Assembly (NCBI GenBank): GCA_947440895.1
Contig: CANETO010000047.1
Location: forward strand, 1-9,718
Source: Planctomycetaceae bacterium
Lineage (GTDB): Bacteria > Planctomycetota > Planctomycetia > Pirellulales > UBA1268
Direction: 5' to 3'
DNA: 9,718 nt
In this document: positions 1-6,540 of the stretch, in pieces
How positions within the stretch are numbered: position 1 is the first letter of the stretch
How the letters are laid out: each line of letters begins with the position of its first letter
Translations under genes and position numbers: made by a program
Notes under the pieces: generated by a model
Database searches by the model: none
Seen by the model: the letters and a program-made list of their open reading frames with translations, nothing else
Told to the model about the DNA's origin: nothing

Positions 1-346
1 CATGCCTGGCAGTCTGGCCGGCGGGAGAATTGGCGAGCCGAGACTATATCGGTCTTTTGGGGTCTGGGCCAAAGTCTGCCGGTTCTGCCCGGGTTTGGCG
101 ATTGTCTGGGCTGGGGCAGGCCAAGACCGAAGGGGCGCGCGGGGCCACCGTGTGGGGGAGGGGCGGGAACAATTAGGAACAGATTGAAGGAAAGGGGCTC
201 CGGTGGCCGATTTCCTAGGCAGGATCGGAACAGCCTTGTTTGGCGGCAGAACCGGTCATGTCATCGCAACAGGAACATCTTGACCAAAAGCCCCATTCTG
301 CCGTAGCGTGGCAGAGAGCGGTGGCTGATTGAATCTGAATTACTAC
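1..346. other. No recognisable gene in left edge region
   Basis: Open frames exist on the plus strand (for example a 61-codon frame from position 2 to 187, and a frame open from position 1 to about 306), but their translations are rich in Gly, Arg and Trp with no motif I recognise, and no convincing ribosome binding site precedes them. The stretch is strongly G-rich on the plus strand up to about 180. The part next to the tRNA should carry its promoter; a TTGACC at 280-285 could be a -35 box, but I see no matching -10 at good spacing, so no promoter is called. Confidence 0.5.
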
Positions 347-418
347 GGCTCCGTAGCCAAGTGGCTAAGGCAGCGGATTGCAAATCCGCCATCGTCGGTT
401 CGACTCCGACCGGAGCCT
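347..418 (+). tRNA. tRNA-Cys (anticodon GCA)
   Basis: The full cloverleaf can be folded by eye. The acceptor stem pairs GGCTCCG (347-353) with CGGAGCC (411-417), followed by discriminator T418; U73 is the known identity element of cysteine tRNA. The anticodon stem is GCGGA/TCCGC (373-377, 385-389) around the loop TTGCAAA, giving anticodon GCA. The T arm is GTCGG-TTCGACT-CCGAC (394-410) and the variable loop is short (4 nt). The D arm carries GCC/GGC. The 3' CCA is not encoded (the next bases are CTG), so it must be added after transcription. The gene appears to be a single-tRNA transcription unit ending in the terminator just downstream. Confidence 0.97.
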
Positions 419-427
419 CTGCTTCTG

Positions 428-476
428 AAACCCCTGCGATGTGCCGACAACAGCGGCCTTCGCAGGGGTTTTTTTG
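428..476 (+). terminator. Rho-independent terminator of tRNA-Cys
   Basis: A perfect 12-bp stem pairs 428-439 (AAACCCCTGCGA) with 460-471 (TCGCAGGGGTTT). The 20-nt loop can itself form a short inner stem (GCCG 443-446 with CGGC 454-457). The stem runs straight into a T tract (TTTTTTTGTTTT, from 469). It lies ten bases after the tRNA end, so it most likely ends the tRNA transcript. Confidence 0.93.
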
Positions 477-985
477 TTTTCTGGTCCATATTAAGAGGAT
501 CACTCTGTGGCGCATCCTGCCCAGCAGAGTTTTCCCAACCTGCCACCGTCTGCCATTTCCTGCCATCTAAAGCCGGCGAGCTGACGCTGCCCCCAAATTG
601 GTACCAGCCGAGTTGTTAGCCATGCAGGGCCGGTAGATGGGCATGCCAAGGAATCGGACCGTGTGACCAGGGGCAACGGCTGGGTCTGCTCTCCCAATAA
701 GAGCTACGTCGCGGGGGTAATGATCCGTCCACCCGGCTGCCATATCTAGGGTTCCGCGTTGCGACGACCACTTAACAGCCGAAATGATCGGCCCAGATTG
801 GGTGACTGGCACCTTATTCTGGATTGGGTTTATGACGATTGGAGGGGGGCGGAGGGGACGGCTCTTGTGCGGGCAATTGGCCGGACGAAACGCTGAATTC
901 CGCCCCCGTGAACGCTCCCGGTGCGGGCGACGTATAGTTAAGGGCACGGGCACTGCGATTCCGTGCCACAAGAGATCGTGTCGGC
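477..985. other. Gene-poor spacer; unidentified minus-strand open frame
   Basis: About 500 bases between the tRNA terminator and the LEPR gene hold no recognisable product. A minus-strand frame is open from 992 down to 567 (141 codons). Its N-terminal third is Arg/Pro-rich and looks like a shadow. The C-terminal part (roughly 567-840) has less biased, more protein-like composition, but I match it to no family and see no start signal. It could be chance or a decayed gene end. At 540-565 the hexamer CTGCCA occurs three times at exactly 10-bp spacing. A TATAGT at 933-938 is a possible -10 box for the gene at 986, without a good -35 box. Confidence 0.4.
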
Positions 986-3037
986 ATGCCACCCAAGAAA
1001 AAATCTTTCCGTCGCCGGTGTGACCTGCGGGTCGAGCCGCTCGAGCCCCGCCGGGTGCTGGCGGTGTCGGTGACGGCCGCCCTGCCCGATCTCGGCCTGC
1101 CTCTGTCGGCGCCCACGCAGACGATCGACCTGGCGGGGCACTACGACGATACTGCCGTCACGGGCACGCTCGTGCGGTTCGATGTCAACGCCACCGCACC
1201 ATACGACAAAGTCTACGTCGAGCTCTTCGACCAGGCCGGTGGCAATCGCTTACGTACTACGCCCGCCACGGCCGCCAACTTCCTCTCGTACGTGGACGGC
1301 GGCTCCTACCAGAACACGTTCATCCACCGCTCCGTGCCAGGCTTCGTGGTCCAAGGAGGCGGATTCACCGTCACCGACGGCCAGCCAGGGATAGTGATCG
1401 GCAACGTCACCCAGCGCGACCCCGTGGTCAACGAGCCAAAGCCGGTAGGCACGAGCGCCGCCAACAACGTCCGCGGCACGATTGCCATGGCCAAGCTCGG
1501 CTCCGACCCCAACAGCGCCACCAACCAGTGGTTCTTCAACCTCGCCGACAACTCGGCCAATCTCGATGCGCAAAACGGCGGCTTCACCGTCTTCGGCCGC
1601 GTGCTGGGCAGCGGCATGACCGCCGTCGATGAAATGGCGAAGGTGCCGCGATTCGGCTACGCCTCGCCGTTCGACACGGTGCCGCTGCGGAACGTGCCGG
1701 GGGCCAACCCCAGCACCAACCCGCTGTTCACCAACCCCGCGGTCGATACCACCACGCTCACGGCCGACCAGTTCGTGAAGTTCTCGCAGATCGTCCGTTC
1801 AGGCGAACTGGTGTACACGGTCACGAGCAGCAATCCGGCGGCGTTGGCGGCGTCGATCACGCCCCAGGGCACGCTGCAGCTCGTCGCAGGCGCTTCGGGA
1901 ACGGCCGGAGTCACGACGATCACGGTACGGGCTTCCTCGGTTTTCGATGCCAGCGACTTCGTGGAGGACTCCTTTACGGTCGACACGGCCCGTCCCGTGC
2001 TGCAGGGCGTGACGGGCCCAACGCCGCGGACGTATGCGTCGGGTGAGAAGCTGTCGTTCACGGTGACGTTCAGCGAGCCGATGGCCGTAACGGGCTCGCC
2101 CTATCTGGACCTGAAGGTGAACGGCGTCGCCCGCAGGGCGGCCTACGACGGCGGGGCTGGCACGACCCAGCTGGTGTTCAGCTACCCGGTCGCCGTCGGT
2201 CAGACGGCCGCGGCAGGCACGGTGGTGGCCACGGGACGCTCGATCCAGCTGCCGGCAGGCGCGGCGGTGACCGATCTGGCCCGGAATGCAACGGTGTCGC
2301 TGGCCTACACGCCGCCGGGCACATCGGGCGTGAAGGTGGACGGGATCGTGCCGGTAGCTTCGAGCGTGACGGCTCCGGCGGCGAAGACGTATCGGGCGGG
2401 CCAGCCGCTGGTGTTCAGGGTGAACTACAGCCGGGCGGTGTACGTCGCTGGCACGCCGCAGCTGATGGTCTCGATCGGCACGAGCGTGAAGCCGGCGACC
2501 TACATTGGCGGCACGGGCACAGCGATCCTGTCATTCCGCTACCTTGTGGCGCCGGGCGACCTGAGCGTGCAGGGCGTGGTGCTCGGCAACTCGGTGGGGT
2601 TGGGTGGCGGCTGGATCCGCGACGCGGTGGGCAACAATGCCCGGCTCGCGGTGCCGGCGGTGAACACCCGCAACGTGCTGGTGGACGCGGTGGCGCCGAC
2701 GATCACGGGGCTGACGGTCCCTGCGGCGGCGACCTACAAGAAGAACCAGCTGCTGTCGTTCACGGTGATGTTCAGCGAGCCGATGACGGTGACGGGCGTG
2801 CCGAAGCTGCAGGCGGTGATCGGCTCGACGGTCCGCAACATTGCGTATGTCCGGGGGACGGGCACTCGTTCGCTGGTCTTCAGCTACACGCTCCAGGCGA
2901 ACGACCACGATTCCGATGGGATCGCGCTTTTGGGCCAGGTCGTGCTGGGCGGCGGCACGATCCGTGACAAGGCCGGCAATCCGCCGTCAAGCCTCACGCT
3001 GCCGGCCGTCAGCACCAGCGGCGTGAAGGTGCGCTAG
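986..3037 (+). CDS. LEPR-type exported cyclophilin-like peptidyl-prolyl isomerase with Ig-like repeats
   Basis: The protein has 683 residues. Residues 1-26 are basic and then carry EPLEPRRVLA, the LEPR motif that marks a class of planctomycetal exported or surface proteins. Residues about 60-235 form a cyclophilin domain: FIHRSVPGFVVQGGGF (112-127) holds the counterparts of the catalytic Arg (R115), Phe (F120) and Gln (Q123) of cyclophilin A, followed by GTIAMAK (164-170), QWFF (181-184) and FTVFGRVLGSG (200-210). It should therefore catalyse cis-trans isomerisation of prolyl bonds outside the cytoplasm. Residues about 250-332 look like a beta-sandwich linker domain. Three tandem Ig-like repeats of about 115 residues follow (about 332-450, 451-565, 566-683), each opening with VD...P and containing an SFTVTFSEPM-like strand in repeats 1 and 3. 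No C-terminal anchor is visible. The ATG at 986 is chosen because it starts the basic LEPR leader; only a weak AAGAGA lies upstream. No clear terminator follows. Confidence 0.93.
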   Translation: MPPKKKSFRRRCDLRVEPLEPRRVLAVSVTAALPDLGLPLSAPTQTIDLAGHYDDTAVTGTLVRFDVNATAPYDKVYVELFDQAGGNRLRTTPATAANFLSYVDGGSYQNTFIHRSVPGFVVQGGGFTVTDGQPGIVIGNVTQRDPVVNEPKPVGTSAANNVRGTIAMAKLGSDPNSATNQWFFNLADNSANLDAQNGGFTVFGRVLGSGMTAVDEMAKVPRFGYASPFDTVPLRNVPGANPSTNPLFTNPAVDTTTLTADQFVKFSQIVRSGELVYTVTSSNPAALAASITPQGTLQLVAGASGTAGVTTITVRASSVFDASDFVEDSFTVDTARPVLQGVTGPTPRTYASGEKLSFTVTFSEPMAVTGSPYLDLKVNGVARRAAYDGGAGTTQLVFSYPVAVGQTAAAGTVVATGRSIQLPAGAAVTDLARNATVSLAYTPPGTSGVKVDGIVPVASSVTAPAAKTYRAGQPLVFRVNYSRAVYVAGTPQLMVSIGTSVKPATYIGGTGTAILSFRYLVAPGDLSVQGVVLGNSVGLGGGWIRDAVGNNARLAVPAVNTRNVLVDAVAPTITGLTVPAAATYKKNQLLSFTVMFSEPMTVTGVPKLQAVIGSTVRNIAYVRGTGTRSLVFSYTLQANDHDSDGIALLGQVVLGGGTIRDKAGNPPSSLTLPAVSTSGVKVR

Positions 3038-3334
3038 CGAGGCCAAGGACAGCCCGGTCAATGGGACTTCGGGCGAAGCTTGGAAGAATGCCCCGTCGTC
3101 ATGGGCTTGCACGATCTCGCCCCAGTCGGTGGGCGGGCCTGCCCGTCACGGTATCGCCTGAGCTTGTGGGTGGGTGCAAACACACCGTGATACCGATGCC
3201 ATCGCCCGCACTAGCGAACCCCTGCGAACGATGGTGCAATCCCTCTTGCGCTATGTCGGCCAAGAATTCAGTATCCCGTACTGAGTGATCATGAGCACCG
3301 ACAAACACGTCAGCCAGAAAGTAGGGTCTAAAAA
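3038..3334. other. Gene-free spacer after LEPR gene
   Basis: No recognisable gene. A 75-codon plus frame (3061-3288) and an 89-codon minus frame (3099-3368) have no family features. An inverted repeat pairs TCACGGT (3146-3152) with ACCGTGA (3184-3190); the same arms also allow CGGTATC (3149-3155) with GATACCG (3189-3195), so two overlapping foldings compete. No T tract follows, so this is not a standard terminator. A tiny 15-codon frame from ATG 3292 ends in TGA overlapping the ATG at 3335, probably by chance. Confidence 0.4.
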
Positions 3335-3522
3335 ATGAAACTGCCTCGGCAATGCGTCGTTGTGGCACCGTTCGCTTGTGTCCTGCTGAACACCGGCTGC
3401 GCTGTTGTCATGGCAGTGAAGGGCAAGGAGGACCCAAACCTTGGTGCTGAGCGATTGGAATGAACGAAGAAGTTCGCGGACGGCACTGGTCATGGACGGA
3501 GTCTCGCGGAAGGAACCGTTAA
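3335..3522 (+). pseudogene. Frameshifted, truncated small lipoprotein remnant
   Basis: ATG at 3335 opens a 42-codon frame ending at TGA 3461-3463. It begins with a lipoprotein-like signal: MKLPRQCVVVAPFACVLLNTGC, that is, a basic start, a hydrophobic stretch and a cysteine at residue 22 preceded by LLNTG. The mature part starts AVVMAVKGKEDPNLG. This resembles, from memory, a family of short planctomycetal lipoproteins in which a GK-DP-LG motif is followed by an R(I/V)G segment and a 'xEV' helix. Here the reading breaks right after that point: shifting frame near 3450-3454 gives IGMNEEV (from 3454), which would continue the family pattern, and that frame runs only to TAA 3520-3522. I therefore read it as a broken gene start missing most of its C-terminal part. 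The lipobox is imperfect (Asn at -3). A functional 42-residue lipopeptide cannot be excluded. Confidence 0.5.
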
Positions 3523-3867
3523 CTGCACGCGAGAACAGGCATGAGTCCAAAGGGAACTCGAGCATCCAGAACGGGAGCCAAAGACGTTGAAGGTGATGGC
3601 GCCTGGGCCATACGAGGACAGGTCCACGGGATCGTTGGTCTGCCATAGCGTCCAACCGACGCCAGCACCGGCTGTCATATCGTTGACACCAAAGTTCCAG
3701 ACGACGTTCGGGAGCGGCGTAGAACTGAACGCCGCAGTCGCAACCAACGGGAGCGTCGATTCCTTCACGACGTGGTAGTCGCTCATCGTGCGTCCATCTT
3801 CCAGAAGCGTGCCGCCGAAGTAGAGATACTGGATCGGCCGCTCGTTCGTCTGTGCTGGCGGTCTCAC
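3490..3867 (-). pseudogene. Truncated ubiquitin-like protein (C-terminal half of ubiquitin fold plus beta-rich tail)
   Basis: The frame opens with GTG (3867-3865), which overlaps the TGA stop of the P450 gene by 4 bases (GTGA), and ends at TGA 3490-3492 (125 codons). Residues 15-42 read LYFGGTLLEDGRTMSDY then HVVKESTLPLV and align without gaps to human ubiquitin residues 43-70 with 19 of 28 identities, including LEDGRT, SDY and KESTL. The Lys at residue 35 matches Ub Lys63; Lys48 is Thr and Ile44 is Tyr. The N-terminal half of the fold (Ub 1-36) is absent, since the P450 gene lies there, and the same frame is closed by TAG at 3910-3912. The RLRGG conjugation tail is replaced by ATAAFSST. Residues 43-100 are rich in Gly, Asn, Thr and aromatics (for example VVWNFGVND, GAITFNVFG), as in secreted beta domains. 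The codons look used (C/G-ending), but the last 25 residues look random. Likely a remnant; translation coupled to the P450 is possible. Confidence 0.72.
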
Positions 3868-5084
3868 GCCGATCGAACCGGCAATCGCGCAAATCCTCGG
3901 AATGTCAGGCTATCGCACTTCCGCACAGGCAACCGTTCCGCGTCCAGCGATAGTCGCGGAAACCGCAGAAGCAGCCTTCGCAGCGCGGCTTCCAATTCCA
4001 TTCTCGCCAGGTTCATGCCCAAGCATTGATGATGGCCGACACCAAAGCCCAGATGCTTGTTCGGAGTGCGAGCGACGTCGAATCGATCCGGATTCACGAA
4101 GACGGCCGGATCGCGATTCGCCGCCGCGATTGCCAGTAACACGAGTTGGCCAGCCGCGATCTTCTTCCCGTGAATGACTATGTCTTCGGTCGCGACTCGC
4201 TTCACGAGCGTCACCGATGGATCAAACCGAATGATCTCCTCGACCGTCGACTTCACCAACTCTGGCGAGCCGGCCAGTCGTTCCCAGGTTCCTTCGTGCC
4301 GAAGCAACGTGTACACGCCGTTCGCAAGCTGATCGATGGTCGTTGCGTGTCCGGCTCCAAGAATGAGCTGGCACTGTGCCACGACCTCGGCGGCGGACAA
4401 TCGGCCCGATTCCTCCCCCGATTGGAACAAACTCATCAGATCATCACCCGGCTTCTGTTTGCGAACGTCGTACAAGTGGCGAAAGTACCGTTCAAATTCA
4501 ATCGAAGCGTCGGCCGCTTTGAGCAAATCCTCACCGGGATTGCGAACGCTTCCGCCAAGAAATCGAGCGAGATCGTCAGCCCAGGTGCGGAAGAGATGGT
4601 GATCCTCCCTGGGAATACCGAACATCTCGGCAATCACGTTGGCGGGCATGGGCTCGGCGACATCGGCAACGACGTCAAATCGGCCGTCGGGGCCAATCTG
4701 GCCGAGCAGGTCATCGATCACCTTGTCCACTCGCGGCGACCAGGACGCCAGGGCACTCGGTGTAAAGCCGCGATTGCCCAGCACTCGCAACCGGTGATGG
4801 TCAGAGCCATCCTTCATCATCATCATGTCACTGGTGATGCGTACGTACTCACGAACCGACGTCGGAGCGTTGCCAGCAAGCGCGAAGTGAACCAACGCTT
4901 TGACTCGGTCGGCGCTCAACCGTGAATCACGGAATGCGGCGGTTACATCCGCATGGCGAGTGATGACCCACGAGTGCGCTTCAGGCGACCAGTGGATCGG
5001 GTCGTATTCCCGCAACCATGCAAGGGCGGGATACGGATCAATGAGCACGGCAGGGTCAGTGAGTGTGGGAGCTTCGAAGGACAT
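3864..5084 (-). CDS. Cytochrome P450
   Basis: This 406-residue protein has the normal length and motifs of a soluble bacterial P450 monooxygenase. Heme ligation is shown by FGVGHHQCLG (347-356, Cys354). The ExxR of the K helix is E283-R286. The C helix has HxxxR (H96-R100) for a heme propionate. The I helix reads AGHATT (244-249): the oxygen-activating Thr248 is kept, but the acidic residue usual just before it (AGxET/AGxDT) is Ala247. A run of four Met (87-90) comes from a CAT repeat on the plus strand. The C-terminus (TFRGFARLPVRSA) is a standard P450 ending, so the gene is complete. The ATG at 5084 starts the typical N-terminus; only a weak GGA precedes it. It lies 27 bp after the glycosyltransferase and is probably cotranscribed. 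No ferredoxin or reductase gene is in the window, so electron donors must come from elsewhere. The substrate is unknown. Confidence 0.95.
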   Translation of the reverse strand: MSFEAPTLTDPAVLIDPYPALAWLREYDPIHWSPEAHSWVITRHADVTAAFRDSRLSADRVKALVHFALAGNAPTSVREYVRITSDMMMMKDGSDHHRLRVLGNRGFTPSALASWSPRVDKVIDDLLGQIGPDGRFDVVADVAEPMPANVIAEMFGIPREDHHLFRTWADDLARFLGGSVRNPGEDLLKAADASIEFERYFRHLYDVRKQKPGDDLMSLFQSGEESGRLSAAEVVAQCQLILGAGHATTIDQLANGVYTLLRHEGTWERLAGSPELVKSTVEEIIRFDPSVTLVKRVATEDIVIHGKKIAAGQLVLLAIAAANRDPAVFVNPDRFDVARTPNKHLGFGVGHHQCLGMNLARMELEAALRRLLLRFPRLSLDAERLPVRKCDSLTFRGFARLPVRSA

Positions 5085-5111
5085 GGATGATCCAAAGGTG
5101 TCTGGGAAAGC

Positions 5112-6431
5112 CTACAAGCCCCGCCTTTCGGGTGCAGTGCCTGGTTCGGCCCGACGTGCCCCGCTTGGAGAGCCGTCCGCCCGGAGCATTAATTTCGCCT
5201 CGACCAAATCTGCCGCACGCGTGGTACCCCCGGCGGCCCGAATCGACTCCCGGACACGCTCGGCGCTCGCCTGATACGCAGGAGTGTCGAGGAGGAGGCG
5301 GGCCAACTGGCGCACGCGTTCTGGGGTAACTTGTTCCAAACGGAGAAGCTCCCCAGCACCGACATGGGCTACCCGAGCCGCTACCCCCAGCCCGTCATTG
5401 GCGAGCGGGATGCACAGCATCGGCTTTCCGCGGGCCAGCGATTCCAGCGTCGTGTTGAGACCCGCGTGGGTGATGACCAAACTCGCCCGGTCGATCAGGT
5501 CGAGCTGGGGCGCATATCCGACAACCAAGGCATTCGGGGGAGTCGGCAGTGTCCAGGTCGCATCGCGACGGCCGAGGGCAACCACGACCTGCACGTCCTC
5601 AGATGCGAGTCCTTCGAGGATTGCACTGAAGACGTGCACGAGGCGGTTTGCCAACGTACCGAGTGAGGCGTACACGAGTGGCCGACCGTCGAGTTGGGAC
5701 CACGGGAAATCGGTCGGAGCGTTTGTGGGCGGCTGCTGGAGGGGGCCGACGAAATGGAGCTGCTCGGGCAGGTGGCACCGCGGGAACTCCAACGCATCCG
5801 GTTGCTGGCTGATCTGAAGGCGGGTGGACCAGCAGTCAGACAGCCCTGCAGGGATCGGCAGCCCGACTCGACGACGGTGGTTTTGGATGTGCGCGAGCAG
5901 CGGAGCAAGTTTGCGCTCGTAGGCGGTCCACGCGAACCAGTTCCTTGCTCTCGCCCACCAGGCGGATCGTAATTTCCACGTCGTAAAGAAAGGGGGAACC
6001 GTGGTCTCGCGGTGGAGCAGAACGGTGTTGCAGAAGGTGGCGAAGGGCACGCCGAGCTCATCGGCAACGGTCCCTCCAGCCGGCGAGGCCAGGTCGACGA
6101 GCATCGCCTCGATGCCGGCCTCACGGGCGTGCGACACGCCCGATCCCAAGACTGCCTGGGCCGACCGCGCGTTGACCGCGATGGTGTGCGTGAGCGCGGC
6201 CTTTCCCGACAACGTACCGAGCTTTTGGAGTTCCGCTTGGTACTCGGCTGGGGGAAACATGGTCTCCCCCAAGGTGACGACATCGATTCCTGCCGAGGTC
6301 ACCGTGTGCGGGGGGACGCCCAAAAGGAAGAACGTAATCCGATGGCCGCGGGATCGGAGCACGTTCGAAACGGCCATCATCGCGTTGATGTGGCCGTGGG
6401 TATTCGGGCAGATGACACCGACGTGACTCAT
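5112..6431 (-). CDS. GT1-family glycosyltransferase (MGT/CrtX-like)
   Basis: The protein has 439 residues from ATG 6431 and a GT-B fold of the UDP-glycosyltransferase family. The N-terminal acceptor domain starts SHVGVICPNTHGHINAM; the His before GH matches the catalytic base of this family. The C-terminal donor domain has PLVYASLGTL and then a PSPG-like box, GYAPQLDLIDRASLVITHAG through ANDGLGVAARV (about residues 305-354 from this start), with the donor-binding His in THAG. The pattern VYASLGT...YAPQL...THAGLNT...GVAAR is that of cyanobacterial MGT enzymes and of zeaxanthin glucosyltransferase CrtX. The usual DQ that contacts the sugar is DG here. The last 20 or so residues are a Gly/Ala/Pro/Arg tail. 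The start at 6431 is favoured over an in-frame TTG at 6443 because GGAG (6438-6441) sits six bases upstream. It is the first gene of a unit with the P450, suggesting oxidation and glycosylation of the same small lipophilic molecule. Confidence 0.93.
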   Translation of the reverse strand: MSHVGVICPNTHGHINAMMAVSNVLRSRGHRITFFLLGVPPHTVTSAGIDVVTLGETMFPPAEYQAELQKLGTLSGKAALTHTIAVNARSAQAVLGSGVSHAREAGIEAMLVDLASPAGGTVADELGVPFATFCNTVLLHRETTVPPFFTTWKLRSAWWARARNWFAWTAYERKLAPLLAHIQNHRRRVGLPIPAGLSDCWSTRLQISQQPDALEFPRCHLPEQLHFVGPLQQPPTNAPTDFPWSQLDGRPLVYASLGTLANRLVHVFSAILEGLASEDVQVVVALGRRDATWTLPTPPNALVVGYAPQLDLIDRASLVITHAGLNTTLESLARGKPMLCIPLANDGLGVAARVAHVGAGELLRLEQVTPERVRQLARLLLDTPAYQASAERVRESIRAAGGTTRAADLVEAKLMLRADGSPSGARRAEPGTAPERRGL

Positions 6432-6437
6432 TGGTTG

Positions 6438-6441
6438 CTCC
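6438..6441 (-). promoter_or_regulatory. Ribosome binding site of the glycosyltransferase
   Basis: GGAG on the minus strand lies six bases before ATG 6431-6429. It decides the start, because it is inside the coding part of the longer version that would begin with TTG at 6443. Confidence 0.7.
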
Positions 6442-6457
6442 AAACCACGACAAGAAG

Positions 6458-6477
6458 CCCCGGACGGGAGTCCGGGG
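6458..6477 (-). terminator. Perfect hairpin before the glycosyltransferase; possible terminator
   Basis: A perfect 8-bp GC-rich stem, CCCCGGAC (6458-6465) with GTCCGGGG (6470-6477), has a GGGA loop. Read on the minus strand it is followed by CTTCTTGT, a weak pyrimidine run, so it may end the tal-pgi transcript. It ends 26 bases before the glycosyltransferase ATG and just ahead of its ribosome binding site, so it could also act as a leader hairpin. The T run is too poor for certainty. Confidence 0.45.
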
Positions 6478-6540
6478 ACACCGGGTCGTTGGGCGTTCCC
6501 GGATCAGCATGGCAGGTGGGGCGGTGAGTATGCCCGGAGT

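Noticed and set aside
347..420. tRNA-Cys as an integration (att) site for a mobile element
   Set aside because: No second copy of the tRNA 3' end and no integrase gene is seen in the window.
261..619. Several short frames covering the tRNA on both strands
   Set aside because: They read through a tRNA gene and its terminator hairpin; not coding.
3251..3892. A 213-codon minus-strand frame across the debris region
   Set aside because: It is off-frame to the ubiquitin-like frame, Trp/Cys/Arg-rich, and spans the opposite-facing lipoprotein relic. The neighbouring frame holding LEDGRT...KESTL is clearly the meaningful one.
3864..3912. Extension of the ubiquitin match upstream into the P450 3' end (residues like I..I.A..PP against Ub 23-38)
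   Set aside because: Only a few loose matches, the region encodes the conserved P450 C-terminus in another frame, and a TAG closes the frame at 3910-3912.
4146..4925. A 259-codon plus-strand frame inside the P450 gene
   Set aside because: Mirror frame of a P450 with all its motifs intact; no recognisable features.
5284..5817. Plus-strand frames inside the glycosyltransferase gene
   Set aside because: Ser/Arg-rich antisense shadows of a clear GT1 enzyme.
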